From Chlorobium sp. (GTDB taxonomy: Bacteria > Bacteroidota > Chlorobiia > Chlorobiales > Chlorobiaceae), in contig SZYA01000085.1 in assembly GCA_005843815.1 (NCBI GenBank), positions 1-33,224 on the forward strand: DNA of 33,224 nt, given 5' to 3'. Under the pieces are notes generated by a model. That model worked only from the letters and a program-made list of their open reading frames with translations, had not been told where the DNA came from and did not search any database. Positions 1 to 9,615 of this stretch are shown in pieces; within the stretch, counting starts at the first letter, position 1, and every line of letters begins with the position of its first letter. Position numbers and translations under genes: made by a program.

Positions 1-97
1 GCCCTGAAGGGCAAGGTTTTCAGCGAATTTTCGATAAAGCAATACTGCCCAATCCGGCTAACCACGTTTGATGACTTGTGCAAGTGCATTCATCGGC
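1..97. other. window edge, no supported gene
   Basis: This short stretch lies downstream of the acyltransferase stop codon. On the minus strand an ATG at base 89 opens a frame that stays open to the window edge (29 codons), and another ATG at base 93 gives only 11 codons. Neither has a recognisable product or a convincing ribosome binding site. The first 12 bases (GCCCTGAAGGGC) form an inverted repeat. It may be the start of the next gene in the same direction, but this cannot be decided from the window. Confidence 0.3.
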
Positions 98-1000
98 TCA
101 CTCGTTACGCTTCCATCGGTTATGTAACCAGAACCACTCTTCAGGATATTGGTAAATAAAACGTTCAAGCACTTTGGTATAGCGACGGGTAAGCTCTTCT
201 GCATCGGTTTTTGCAGTTCCGAGGCCACTCATATCAATCTCCTCACTCTCTACGATATAACGACCATCACCAATCCGACGACACATACCGACAAAGAGTG
301 GAACTCCGGCCTTGAGAGCAAAATATGCAGGGCCAAGAAACACCGATGTGCGGCGACCAAGGAATTCGGCATAGAAAGATCCCCCAGGGTCGGACTGGTC
401 TCCTAAAATCGTTAAAATCTCCCCCTTATGCAGCGCTCGTAATCCTTCGCGCAGGGCTTGCGCGTCATAAATAATACGGTTACCGTGCATCGTTCTCCAC
501 GCATTGATCATGGAGTCAACAGCGTGATTTTTCAGGGGCTTAACCACAATACTGAGAGGGGACATCAATAATCCGGTACACATTCCAAGCAGCTCCCAGT
601 TGCCAAAATGCGCTGAAACCAGTACTCCCCCTTTTTTTTGATCACGAGTCCTGGCAAGAACATGACGACCATCAACATCGATAAGTCGTGCCGCATCTTC
701 TGCCGATGTAATCATGGGAAGGCGAAGCATTTCTATAAAATTTTCTGCCTGATTGCGATAGACCTGTCGGGCAATTGCACCTATTGCTGATGCACTTTTT
801 TCAGGAAAGGTGAGGGCAAGGTTGTTCGTCACAATCTGACGCCTTACTTTAAGAATGAAATAGCCAAAATCCCCAAGAAAACCGGCGATTGCGCTTGACA
901 TCCGACGACTGACGCTCCGTACGAGTACACCAAGCAACATAATGAGAGCGTAAAGAGCACGATCTGCAAGTCGATCATCTTCTTCCCAGCGGCGCTTCAT
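98..1000 (-). CDS. Lipid A biosynthesis-type lysophospholipid acyltransferase (LpxL/HtrB family)
   Basis: Predicted inner-membrane acyltransferase of 300 residues, the usual size for the LpxL/LpxM (HtrB/MsbB) family, which adds secondary acyl chains to lipid A precursors at the cytoplasmic face. A hydrophobic N-terminal segment (about residues 15-50) would anchor it. The catalytic H-X4-D/E motif is present as HFGNWE with H131 and E136, followed by the family block GDQSDPGG and the region FLGRRTSVFLGPA. The ATG at base 1000 has a good ribosome binding site (AAAGGT eight to nine bases upstream). It diverges from rfaE2 across a 92-base gap, so the two envelope genes may share a regulatory region. 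Which acyl position it modifies cannot be told from sequence; an acyltransferase for another glycolipid is possible. Confidence 0.9.
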   Translation of the reverse strand: MKRRWEEDDRLADRALYALIMLLGVLVRSVSRRMSSAIAGFLGDFGYFILKVRRQIVTNNLALTFPEKSASAIGAIARQVYRNQAENFIEMLRLPMITSAEDAARLIDVDGRHVLARTRDQKKGGVLVSAHFGNWELLGMCTGLLMSPLSIVVKPLKNHAVDSMINAWRTMHGNRIIYDAQALREGLRALHKGEILTILGDQSDPGGSFYAEFLGRRTSVFLGPAYFALKAGVPLFVGMCRRIGDGRYIVESEEIDMSGLGTAKTDAEELTRRYTKVLERFIYQYPEEWFWLHNRWKRNE

Positions 1001-1092
1001 AGGGGTGACCTTTATTTATTCAATGCGGACAATCGGAGAGTATACGCTAAATTGGGGGAACAATATCGGAAATTTATCTCTTATCAATCATC

Positions 1093-1605
1093 ATGGCGAC
1101 CACCAGCAACCTGCTCAGCCAATTGGAGGCTCTTGAAAAAGTTCGCACATGGCAGGCTTCAGGGAAAAAAGTTGTCTTTTCGAATGGCTGTTTTGATATC
1201 CTTCATGCCGGGCACGTCGAATATCTGACAGAAGCAAAAAAGCTTGGTGACGTACTGCTGATCGGACTGAACAGCGACGCTTCGGTGCGTCGGCTTAAAG
1301 GGGCGAACCGACCAATCTGCACTGAAACAGACCGTGCGTTCATGCTCTCTGCTCTCCGTGCGATAGATGCAGTAACCCTCTTTGATGAAGATACACCAGA
1401 AGAGTTGATCACCATTCTGTTGCCTGACATTCTCGTCAAGGGAGCTGACTGGGATATTGAGCATATTGCCGGAGCGAGAGATGTCCTTGCTCATGGTGGA
1501 CAGGTATTGACGTTGCCCTTGCTTGAGGGGCGATCAACAAGCGGCATTATTGAAACTATTCTTCAGCGTTACTCTCAATCAGCAACCTGCGGTGGAACGA
1601 ATTAA
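1093..1605 (+). CDS. rfaE2: D-glycero-beta-D-manno-heptose 1-phosphate adenylyltransferase (RfaE2/HldE C-domain type)
   Basis: Nucleotidyltransferase of 170 residues that would transfer AMP from ATP to heptose 1-phosphate to give ADP-heptose for the lipopolysaccharide core. The N-terminal half carries the cytidylyltransferase-fold signature: SNGCFDILHAGH with the HxGH motif at residues 38-41, then the GLNSDASVRRLKG block. The C-terminal RSTSGII segment matches the ISSTxxS-like ATP-binding motif. It is a stand-alone adenylyltransferase without the kinase domain found in fused HldE, a common arrangement outside enterobacteria. Its 3' end overlaps the probable start of the TamB-like gene by 14 bases, suggesting translational coupling. 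Other small cytidylyltransferase-like enzymes (for example glycerol-phosphate cytidylyltransferases) share the fold, but the core sequence fits RfaE2 best. Confidence 0.9.
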   Translation: MATTSNLLSQLEALEKVRTWQASGKKVVFSNGCFDILHAGHVEYLTEAKKLGDVLLIGLNSDASVRRLKGANRPICTETDRAFMLSALRAIDAVTLFDEDTPEELITILLPDILVKGADWDIEHIAGARDVLAHGGQVLTLPLLEGRSTSGIIETILQRYSQSATCGGTN

Positions 1606-4600
1606 ACACTACACGCTCAGAGTGCTCACCGTAGTCTCTGCAGTTACACTCTTATTGTCGCTCTCGATGATGGTGGTACTGAACAGCGGACTGCTTGACC
1701 TGCTTGCAAAAAAACAGATTATTCAGCTTTTTGAGACAAAATTTTTTGGCCGCCTTGAATTACAGGAGCTTCACCTGAAGTTTCCGAACAATGTTCTTTT
1801 GATCCACCCCCGTATCTATGGGATCGGGGAAAAAACACCAGCTCTTGAAGCACGTTCCATCTCCTTAAAACTCAATATTCTCTCACTCCTTCAGCCTGAT
1901 TTCAGGTCGATATATTTACCAATGCTCAAAGCCGATGCCCTTAATTCCAAAATTATTCAACAGAAAAATGGCAAGCTTAACCTTGAGCATATTTTTACCC
2001 GTCGCGACCCCGATTCAACGAAAAAAACATTTGACCATTTTTTCTGCAAATCAATGCAGATCACCAATAGTGCAATCTCCTATACAGGAAATAGCAACCA
2101 TCCTGACAGCGTAACGTTCAGCATCAAGGATATCAAACTTGAACTTTCAGATTTCACCTTCAAGAAAAAACTCCTTAAAGGAAAACTCACCCGCCTGCAA
2201 TGCAACATACCGCAGCACAACATCGCTTTGCAAGAGGCTTCAGGGCAATTTCTCTTTTCTGAAACCCGCTCAGAGGTGCTGACCCTTAAAGCCAAAAGCA
2301 ATAAAAGCCGCGCTGAGCTTTCTGCAACGGTTGACCACTTCAACATTTTTTCACGAGAACGTCAAAAGGGGATCCGCCTCGGCAGCTCATTTCTGAACAT
2401 TCAGGAGATCACCCTTGCTACCGACGACATCAAGCGTTTTTACCCTGCACTTTCCCTGCCCTCAGGGCTCTACACCCTGAAAGGCAACGCGAGGGGCAAG
2501 ATGGACAAGATCGAAATCATTGATGCACTTCTGACACAGCAAAAGAGTAAAATATCAGTCAAAGGCGAACTGCTTAACCCGCTCAGCCGCAATGCCTTTG
2601 CTTATGATCTAAAATTCGACAGTTCAAAAATTGCCGTTCCGTTTATCGAATCATATTTGAAAGAGGAGAGACACAGAGAGGTTGCCCGAAAAACAGGCGA
2701 TATCACGTTTCATGGCGTTGCAAAGGGAAATCTGAATGCAGTAAAAACAGAGGGCACCATTCTCTCCTCCGTTGGAGAAATTGCTCTACGTGGAGAAGCA
2801 TCAAAGAATGAGTCGGAACAATATGGCTGCAATGGCACAATACAGCTCAAAAATGTGAAGCCTCACCTCTTTATTGGTTCCGGCAACACAAAAAGTCTGC
2901 TCAACGCTTCCGGAAGTTTTGAGGCAAAAGCAAATAACAAAGAACTCAGCCAAATAAAATTGGATCTGAAGTTTGCAGATTCTTTCTGGCACAATCAGCA
3001 ACTACAGGAAGGCACGGCATCGGTAGTGTACAATAATGAACTACTGAATAGCTTGCTGTTTCTAAAAAACAACCAGAGCAGCTTTACTCTTGACTCGGAG
3101 ATCGACTGGAAAAATGAAGTTCCCCGATATCGAGCTTCAGGCAAAACGGCAAAACTCAATCTTGCAAACATTCTTGATGCAAAAGAGTTCATCACTGACC
3201 TCAACGGAGTATTTAGCCTGCAAGGTTCGGGATTTAATCCCAAAATGTTGAATATTGCAGCCTCCATAGAGTTTTTACCCTCTTTGATCAATGGATTTGA
3301 GCTGAAAGAGCGCTCCAAAGCCTCGCTTGATATTATGCAGAATCCAGCATCTTCACGAGTTCACATAAGCAGTGATTTTATTGACGTTACTGCTGAGGGC
3401 GATTATTTATTCGAAGAGCTGATGCATGCCGGCCAATTTGCCCGTTCAGGTATTCTTCGGGAAATTGCAGCACAAAACATCTGGCCTGCTACGGTTTCGA
3501 CTCCACTCTCTTCAGATAGTACACTGAAGCGACCATTCACCATCAATTATCAAATCACCGTAAAAGATATTTCACCGCTGGCGCCTCTTTTGCCCGTACA
3601 GGAGTTTGCTCTGCAAGGCAGGGTAGGGGGACGTGTTGTATACAGAAATGGGCAATGTTGGATAAACACTCTGATTGACCTTTCCAACCTCCGCGCCCGC
3701 AATACTTTTTTTCTTAAAAATCTCTCCATGGAGCTTGGATTGGAATGCAACAATATCGGCATACCACAAGCGTCAATATCAGGCAAGGCTGAGTCTCTTA
3801 CTTTTGCAGGCAAAAACGCTGGCAATGCACTCTTTTCAGCCATCTATACAACATCCCGTCTTGATGCTGCTGTTGACCTTGCAACACCTGAGCCAGCACA
3901 GAACTTGTCTGCAAAATTTACCGCAACAAAAAGTAACAGCAACTACGAGTTATTCGTTAAACACCTGTCGCTGAAAGATGCTTCCGGAATATGGAAAACA
4001 GCAGATAACTCGACTGTTGTGGCAGGCAAAACATCCGCAAAATTTAACCGGTTCACCATAACGAAGGGGGAGCAACAGGCAATATTCGACGGGGAACTCA
4101 GCAATTCGCTCTCCGGAAATTTTCTCTGCACCTTGAACAATTTCGATATCAATGAGCTGGAACGGTTCACCAGGAATACCTCTTTCGACAAACTTTCGGG
4201 AACAATCAACGCATCTTTGATGGTAAGTGGAGAGCCGGGCTTAAAAACCAGCTCGCTCAACATCATCGGAAAAGATATTCGTTATGACAAGGTTACCATT
4301 GGGACGATGAAAGGGAGCGGTGTTCATAACGGCAATCAACTTCATTTTGATCTACACAGCACCACACCGGTACAGGAAACAGGTTCAGAGCCAGCCCCAA
4401 TAGCAATCAGTGTAATCGATGGAGATGGAACAATTCCGCTTGTTATCAGCTACTTTCCCCTGCAATTCCATGTAGCGGAACAACAAGCCATAAATGCCTC
4501 CTTCCACTCTGAAAACCTTTCTGCCAGGTTCATTGAACTTCTGTTCCCGATATTCAGCTCCGTTGAAGGCATTATACCGACCACACTGCACATCCAGGGG

Positions 4601-6130
4601 AGGATGCCAAAGCCAGACATCACCATGACCACTCGTCTGCGTAATACTAAAATAGTCATTGAACCAACCCAGGTCAATTACCTGCTCAACGGAGAGGCGC
4701 TTATGACGCAAAACGGAATCGAACTGCGAAACATAACCATCAACGATAATGTAAAGGGCAGTGGTATCATCAATGGATTTCTAACGTTTGAAAAACTGAA
4801 GCTACGAGAACTTTCGATTGCAGCAACGATCGACAATTTGCTCTTATTCAATAAAAAAGACAGGCAGGATGAAACTTCGTTTGGCAGCATAACGGGCACA
4901 ACAAATAACATTCGAATTTATGGCCAACTCTCAGCGCCTGTCGTTGAGGGTGAAATGAGAATTGATGCCGCAGATTTTTCACTCTATCGATCTGGAGCCA
5001 ACGAAAGTGCAAAATATGTCGGTGCCGACAAGTTTATTGAAATTATACCCCGATACGGCAAAAGGGTGAATTCTCAAAATCCCGGTACCAATATTACTCC
5101 TCCAAAACCCGCAGAGTTTTATCATTCACTCATCGATATCCTGCAAATTAAACAATTGAGACTCAGCAGTGTTGAGCCGCTCAAGTATACCATGATTTTC
5201 GACAACAACAGAGGCGAACGACTTGAAACGTCAAGCAACAATCTCTCTCTGGTTGTCAATAAGAACAACCAACAATATCGCCTGTTTGGTTCGGTGAACA
5301 TTGTTGGCGGAAAATATAAATTTTCCAACTCCAGTTTTGACCTGCAGGATGGAGGCACAATCACCTGGAACAATGCAGACATTCGGAGTGGTCTCATGGA
5401 TAACCTTTACGGTGGTAAATATGTGAGCGCGTCAAACAAGCAGAATGGCGAGCGAGATCAGGTAAATATGCTCCTCGCCTTAACTGGAACCCTGAATTAC
5501 CCTCAGGTTACCATGGGTTATTACCTGAATGAGCAGACCCAGCCTTATGCTTCAGGAAATATGATCGGGAAATATTCAAGTCAGATTGACCCCAACGCGG
5601 AGCTGAACGTCATTTCCATGCTCCTTGCAAAACAGTGGTATGCCCGGCCAGGAACCAGTGGGCAACTTGGCAATATTGCTGTATCAAGCGCCGGATTTTC
5701 TGCTGGCACGGGTATTCTCTCCTCAAGAATATCCAGAGTCATTCAGGATATAGGAGGGTTGGAAAGCTTTAATGTCAATGTTGGGGTCAATAATAGCGGG
5801 GCTCTGAGCGGACTTGATCTCTATTTTGCTCTCAGTGTCCCGGGTACTGAGGGAAAAGTCCGCTTTATTGGCACAGGCAGCTCTCCCGATTTAGGCGGGG
5901 CTGCCTTCTCTGATTACTATGGCACTACTCAAAAAATTGAATACCGGATTACCCCAAAAATCTACCTTGAAGCATCTCGTTCTTTCGGACAAAACGGAAT
6001 TACCACCTCCAGCTCCAACCTTCAAAAACCAGCAGAGACCCTGGGCATAAGCCTCTCCTACAAAGAGCGATTCCACACATGGGATGAGTTCTGGAAACGC
6101 ATTATCCCTTCATCCGACAAGAAAAAATAA
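1592..6130 (+). CDS. TamB-like translocation/assembly module protein (DUF490, AsmA-like)
   Basis: Very large envelope protein, about 1512 residues from the chosen GTG start. After one N-terminal membrane segment (in the run YTLRVLTVVSAVTLLLSLSM) it consists almost entirely of repeating beta-rich segments, as in AsmA/TamB proteins that form a hydrophobic groove spanning the periplasm and take part in outer-membrane protein insertion or lipid transport. The last 350 residues or so resemble the DUF490/TamB C-terminal domain, including a glycine- and serine-rich final part ending in a strand-like SLSYKERF. The open frame reaches back to an ATG at 1523, but that would overlap rfaE2 by 83 bases; the GTG at 1592 gives a 14-base overlap and places the membrane segment right after the start. 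Lipid transport versus protein assembly cannot be separated by sequence. Confidence 0.85.
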   Translation: MERIKHYTLRVLTVVSAVTLLLSLSMMVVLNSGLLDLLAKKQIIQLFETKFFGRLELQELHLKFPNNVLLIHPRIYGIGEKTPALEARSISLKLNILSLLQPDFRSIYLPMLKADALNSKIIQQKNGKLNLEHIFTRRDPDSTKKTFDHFFCKSMQITNSAISYTGNSNHPDSVTFSIKDIKLELSDFTFKKKLLKGKLTRLQCNIPQHNIALQEASGQFLFSETRSEVLTLKAKSNKSRAELSATVDHFNIFSRERQKGIRLGSSFLNIQEITLATDDIKRFYPALSLPSGLYTLKGNARGKMDKIEIIDALLTQQKSKISVKGELLNPLSRNAFAYDLKFDSSKIAVPFIESYLKEERHREVARKTGDITFHGVAKGNLNAVKTEGTILSSVGEIALRGEASKNESEQYGCNGTIQLKNVKPHLFIGSGNTKSLLNASGSFEAKANNKELSQIKLDLKFADSFWHNQQLQEGTASVVYNNELLNSLLFLKNNQSSFTLDSEIDWKNEVPRYRASGKTAKLNLANILDAKEFITDLNGVFSLQGSGFNPKMLNIAASIEFLPSLINGFELKERSKASLDIMQNPASSRVHISSDFIDVTAEGDYLFEELMHAGQFARSGILREIAAQNIWPATVSTPLSSDSTLKRPFTINYQITVKDISPLAPLLPVQEFALQGRVGGRVVYRNGQCWINTLIDLSNLRARNTFFLKNLSMELGLECNNIGIPQASISGKAESLTFAGKNAGNALFSAIYTTSRLDAAVDLATPEPAQNLSAKFTATKSNSNYELFVKHLSLKDASGIWKTADNSTVVAGKTSAKFNRFTITKGEQQAIFDGELSNSLSGNFLCTLNNFDINELERFTRNTSFDKLSGTINASLMVSGEPGLKTSSLNIIGKDIRYDKVTIGTMKGSGVHNGNQLHFDLHSTTPVQETGSEPAPIAISVIDGDGTIPLVISYFPLQFHVAEQQAINASFHSENLSARFIELLFPIFSSVEGIIPTTLHIQGRMPKPDITMTTRLRNTKIVIEPTQVNYLLNGEALMTQNGIELRNITINDNVKGSGIINGFLTFEKLKLRELSIAATIDNLLLFNKKDRQDETSFGSITGTTNNIRIYGQLSAPVVEGEMRIDAADFSLYRSGANESAKYVGADKFIEIIPRYGKRVNSQNPGTNITPPKPAEFYHSLIDILQIKQLRLSSVEPLKYTMIFDNNRGERLETSSNNLSLVVNKNNQQYRLFGSVNIVGGKYKFSNSSFDLQDGGTITWNNADIRSGLMDNLYGGKYVSASNKQNGERDQVNMLLALTGTLNYPQVTMGYYLNEQTQPYASGNMIGKYSSQIDPNAELNVISMLLAKQWYARPGTSGQLGNIAVSSAGFSAGTGILSSRISRVIQDIGGLESFNVNVGVNNSGALSGLDLYFALSVPGTEGKVRFIGTGSSPDLGGAAFSDYYGTTQKIEYRITPKIYLEASRSFGQNGITTSSSNLQKPAETLGISLSYKERFHTWDEFWKRIIPSSDKKK

Positions 6131-6191
6131 ATCATTGCAGATTTTGTAAATTGCACCATAACAACTCAGCAATAAACTAGGAAATCACGTT

Positions 6192-7421
6192 TTGAGAGGA
6201 AAAAATATCATCATCGGTATCTGTGGAGGCATTGCTGCCTATAAAACACCACAGTTAGTGAGGCTGTTAAAAAAAAGAGGTGCAAATGTCAAAATTGCGC
6301 TTACTGAGGGTGGGTCCCGATTTGTCAGTGAACTTGCTCTGGCAACAGTTTCGGGCGAGCAGGTCTATCGCACCATATTTCCACCAACGGATGTTAGAAA
6401 TACAGATTATACCAGCCACATCTCCCTTGGCGAATGGGCTGATGCCCTTGTGATTGCGCCAGCTACGGCACATACGTTGGCCAAACTCTGTGCCGGACTT
6501 TGTGACGACATGCTCACCACCTGTTTTATCACGCTGCGACCAGGCAAGCCAGTGCTGATCTTCCCTTCAATGGACGGACAGATGTATCTCTCTCCTTCAG
6601 TTCAGAGAAATATCAAAACCCTCTCATCCCAGGGATGCACTCTCTTCAGCCCTGATAATGGAGAACTTGCCTCTGGCCAATGCGGATTTGGCCGTATGCC
6701 CGAACCTGAATCCATCCTTACCTCTCTTGACGATGCTTTTCTGGCGATGGCACAACACTCACCGCTATCGGGTAAATCGGTCGTGATAACGGCAGGCCCG
6801 ACCCGGGAAAAAATTGATGGTGTACGGTTCATCTCCAACTACTCTTCGGGCAAAATGGGTTTTGCAATCGCCCGCGCTGCAGCAAAACGGGGAGCAAGTG
6901 TCACGCTTATTACAGGCCCGGTTCATCTGGAAACACCACCAGGGATAGAGCGTCTCGATGTAGAAAGTGCTGCAGAAATGTATGCGACAGCTCAGGGATT
7001 TTTCCAGAATTGCAACCTCTTTATCAGCGCTGCAGCCGTTTCCGATTATCGTCCAGCGGCTCCTCAAGAAGGGAAAATGAAAAAAGAGGCAGAGGAATTT
7101 GAGCTTGCTCTTGTTAAAAATCCAGATATCCTTGCTGAATTTGGTGCGCAGAAATGTACCGGGCAACTTGCCATAGGGTTTGCGCTTGAAACACAAAGCG
7201 GCCTGGACAACGCTCGAAAAAAACTGGTCTCAAAAAATCTGGATCTGATTGCCTTTAATTTTTTTGATCATAAAACCGCAGGTTTTGATGTTGACACAAA
7301 TATTCTTACACTCATCCAACGCAATGGAATAACAACTGAACTCCCGCAATTAACCAAAGAGGATGCCGCAGGCAAACTGCTTGATGCCATTGAAGAGCTC
7401 TTGCCCAAAAACCGGCAGTAA
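6192..7421 (+). CDS. coaBC: Bifunctional CoaBC: phosphopantothenoylcysteine decarboxylase / phosphopantothenate-cysteine ligase
   Basis: Cytoplasmic enzyme of 409 residues for two consecutive steps of coenzyme A synthesis: ligation of cysteine to 4'-phosphopantothenate, then FMN-dependent decarboxylation to 4'-phosphopantetheine. The N-terminal CoaC flavoprotein domain (about 1-180) begins with the FMN-binding GGIAAYK, has the catalytic His in HISLGEW (H76) and the active-site Cys in GQCGFGRMPEP (C164). The CoaB domain (about 195-409) has the dimerisation/nucleotide signature NYSSGKMGFAIA and the KNPDIL motif. The canonical PASANT motif reads PATAHT (90-95) and the PXMNXXMW motif reads PSMDGQMY (125-132), so two usually conserved asparagines differ. 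The start is TTG with AGGA nine bases upstream, 61 bases after the TamB-like gene. Confidence 0.95.
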   Translation: MRGKNIIIGICGGIAAYKTPQLVRLLKKRGANVKIALTEGGSRFVSELALATVSGEQVYRTIFPPTDVRNTDYTSHISLGEWADALVIAPATAHTLAKLCAGLCDDMLTTCFITLRPGKPVLIFPSMDGQMYLSPSVQRNIKTLSSQGCTLFSPDNGELASGQCGFGRMPEPESILTSLDDAFLAMAQHSPLSGKSVVITAGPTREKIDGVRFISNYSSGKMGFAIARAAAKRGASVTLITGPVHLETPPGIERLDVESAAEMYATAQGFFQNCNLFISAAAVSDYRPAAPQEGKMKKEAEEFELALVKNPDILAEFGAQKCTGQLAIGFALETQSGLDNARKKLVSKNLDLIAFNFFDHKTAGFDVDTNILTLIQRNGITTELPQLTKEDAAGKLLDAIEELLPKNRQ

Positions 7422-7444
7422 CCCCCGTTACCATAAGAATTTTT

Positions 7445-8089
7445 ATGCAAGGTTATATATTCGAGGCTGATGAACAGAAAAGAGCTCCCGAAAAGAGTTC
7501 TGCAGAACTATCACTCTTGTTCGATACTGCAAAGGTGTGCCGCCAATGTTCGCTTGCCGAAAGCAGGCTGAATTTTGTGTTTGGTGAAGGGAACCATTCT
7601 GCGGATCTGGTCGTTATCGGAGAGGCTCCCGGAGCCGAAGAGGATGCTTCGGGCAGGCCATTTGTGGGAAGATCTGGTCAACTCCTTGATAAAATTCTTC
7701 TGGCTGCCAGCTTCAGACGCGAAGAGGTCTATATCTGCAACATCCTGAAATGCCGGCCACCTGGCAACAGGAACCCCCTCAGCTATGAAATTACAAGCTG
7801 CACCCCCTGGTTACTCAAGCAGCTCCAGATTATCAAGCCAAAGGTTATCCTCGTGCTTGGAAAAGTTGCGGCCAATACTCTTCTTGGTAATACCCTGTCA
7901 CTTGGAACCATGAGGGGCAAGCTGGTACAATGGAGAGGATATGACTGTTTTATTACCTATCATCCCGCAGCACTGCTGCGCAATCCCAACTGGAAAAAAG
8001 AGTGCTGGGAAGATATTCAGGTGATGATGCGTCACTACGCAACAATCTGCGACGCAGATAAACTGACTGAAAAGAGAGTTAAAGCATGA
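7445..8089 (+). CDS. Family-4 uracil-DNA glycosylase (iron-sulfur type)
   Basis: DNA repair enzyme of 214 residues that removes uracil from DNA. Motif A reads GEAPGAEED and continues to GRPFVGRSGQLL; motif B is HPAALLRNP with H173. Cysteines C32, C35, C103 (in KCRPPGNRNP) and C119 are placed as the four 4Fe-4S ligands of the family, also described as SPO1 DNA polymerase-related proteins. The N-terminal 25 residues or so form a non-conserved extension. The stop codon overlaps the dnaB start (ATGA), so the two are almost certainly co-translated, pairing repair with replication. Family-5 enzymes are similar, but the GEAPG motif and C-terminal arrangement favour family 4. Confidence 0.92.
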   Translation: MQGYIFEADEQKRAPEKSSAELSLLFDTAKVCRQCSLAESRLNFVFGEGNHSADLVVIGEAPGAEEDASGRPFVGRSGQLLDKILLAASFRREEVYICNILKCRPPGNRNPLSYEITSCTPWLLKQLQIIKPKVILVLGKVAANTLLGNTLSLGTMRGKLVQWRGYDCFITYHPAALLRNPNWKKECWEDIQVMMRHYATICDADKLTEKRVKA

Positions 8090-9609
8090 TCAAGAAAGCA
8101 CCTGTTGCCATAGATTTCAGCAAGGATATCGATTTCAGTCAAGAGAGCCGGGTTCCTCCCTATTCAACAGAAATTGAACAGGAGGTTCTTGCCTGTGTTT
8201 TGCTCGAAGATGATCCTATTGAGCAGGTCATTCAGATTTTTGGCGACAATGGCGAAGAGGTCTTTTATGAGCGGCGGCACCAGATCATCTTCAAGGCGAT
8301 GATGCAGCTCTATCATAAGCGGCAGGCTATCGACATTATCACCGTCAGCGAAGAGTTGCTGAAAATGAACGAGCTTGAACCTGTCGGTGGAAGGCATTAC
8401 CTCGCAGAGCTTTCTGGCAAGGTGATCAGCGCAGCCAATATTGAGTACTATGCACGTCTGGCAAAGGAGAAATACCTTTACCGGCGGATGATCTCCATAT
8501 CGGCCAAAATTTCCGGTGCCGCCTACAGCTCTTCCATGGACATTTTTGATCTCGTAGAGCATGCCTCCCAGCAGTTTTTTAATATCTCCCAGGCTGGCAT
8601 CAAAAAGAAAGCCTCGTTAATCAAAGAGCTGGTTAAAAACGGCATACGGATGCTGGAGAGCCTGAGAGCATCGCAATCATCGGTGACCGGTGTCGGTTCC
8701 GGCTTCTCCGAACTTGATCAGCTCACCGCCGGGTTTCAGCCCTCCGACATGATTATTATTGCTGCGAGACCCTCTGCTGGTAAAACTGCCCTGGCGCTTG
8801 CTGTTGCCCGTAATGCCGCAGTTGATTTCGATACACCGGTACTTTTTTTCAGCCTTGAAATGGCAGAGGTGCAGTTGGCCATAAGGCTTATGTGCGCTGA
8901 AGCTTATGTTGAATCGCAGCTTGTCAGGACTGGCCGTATAACTCCTGAAATGATGGGCAGAATTATCAACAGCATGGACAAACTCAATGAAGCCAAGCTC
9001 TTTATTGACGATACACCAGGCATCTCCATTATGGAGCTTGCTGCCAAAACCCGCCGTATGAAGCAGGAGCATAATATTGGCATGCTGGTGGTTGATTATC
9101 TGCAGTTGGTGACACCCGTCAGGGATGGAAGAACAAACCGGGAGCAGGAGATCGCACAGATTTCGCGCTCACTGAAAGCTCTTGCCAAGGAGCTGAATAT
9201 TCCTGTCATCGCCCTTGCACAGCTTAACCGATCAGTTGAACAGCGTTCAGGAGACAGACGGCCACAGCTCAGTGACCTCAGGGAATCCGGCTCCATTGAG
9301 CAGGATGCCGATGTGGTCATGTTCCTCTCCAGGCCAGAGATGTATGGCAAAACAACATTTGAAGATGGCTCTTCGACAAAAGATATTGTGGAAATTGTCA
9401 TCGGCAAACAGCGAAACGGCCCAATCGGGGATATCCGACTACTCTTCCTGAAAAACTATGGCCGGTTTCAGTCAACCGCCAATAGCTATATAGCCAGCAG
9501 TGAAGAATCCAGCGCTTCATACGAAAAAGAAAGACCTGTTCCTGCTTTGGCAGATGCAGAAAAATCAAATATTGGCACCTTTATCGCCCAAGACGACGCA
9601 CCTTTTTAA
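8086..9609 (+). CDS. dnaB: Replicative DNA helicase DnaB
   Basis: Hexameric 5'-3' helicase of the replication fork, 507 residues. The N-terminal primase-interacting domain (about 25-130, from PPYSTEIEQEVLACVLL) is followed by a RecA-like C-terminal domain with Walker A RPSAGKT at 228-234, Walker B MLVVDYLQL near 335, the QLNRSVEQR motif and the arginine-finger region SDLRESGSIEQDADVV. There is no intein at the Walker A site, a frequent insertion point in other bacteria. The start overlaps the uracil-DNA glycosylase stop by four bases and ptsI follows after six bases, so it sits in a tight operon. The extra C-terminal tail of about 50 residues (serine- and glutamate-rich) is not a known domain. 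Confidence 0.98.
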   Translation: MIKKAPVAIDFSKDIDFSQESRVPPYSTEIEQEVLACVLLEDDPIEQVIQIFGDNGEEVFYERRHQIIFKAMMQLYHKRQAIDIITVSEELLKMNELEPVGGRHYLAELSGKVISAANIEYYARLAKEKYLYRRMISISAKISGAAYSSSMDIFDLVEHASQQFFNISQAGIKKKASLIKELVKNGIRMLESLRASQSSVTGVGSGFSELDQLTAGFQPSDMIIIAARPSAGKTALALAVARNAAVDFDTPVLFFSLEMAEVQLAIRLMCAEAYVESQLVRTGRITPEMMGRIINSMDKLNEAKLFIDDTPGISIMELAAKTRRMKQEHNIGMLVVDYLQLVTPVRDGRTNREQEIAQISRSLKALAKELNIPVIALAQLNRSVEQRSGDRRPQLSDLRESGSIEQDADVVMFLSRPEMYGKTTFEDGSSTKDIVEIVIGKQRNGPIGDIRLLFLKNYGRFQSTANSYIASSEESSASYEKERPVPALADAEKSNIGTFIAQDDAPF

Positions 9610-9615
9610 CTCATT

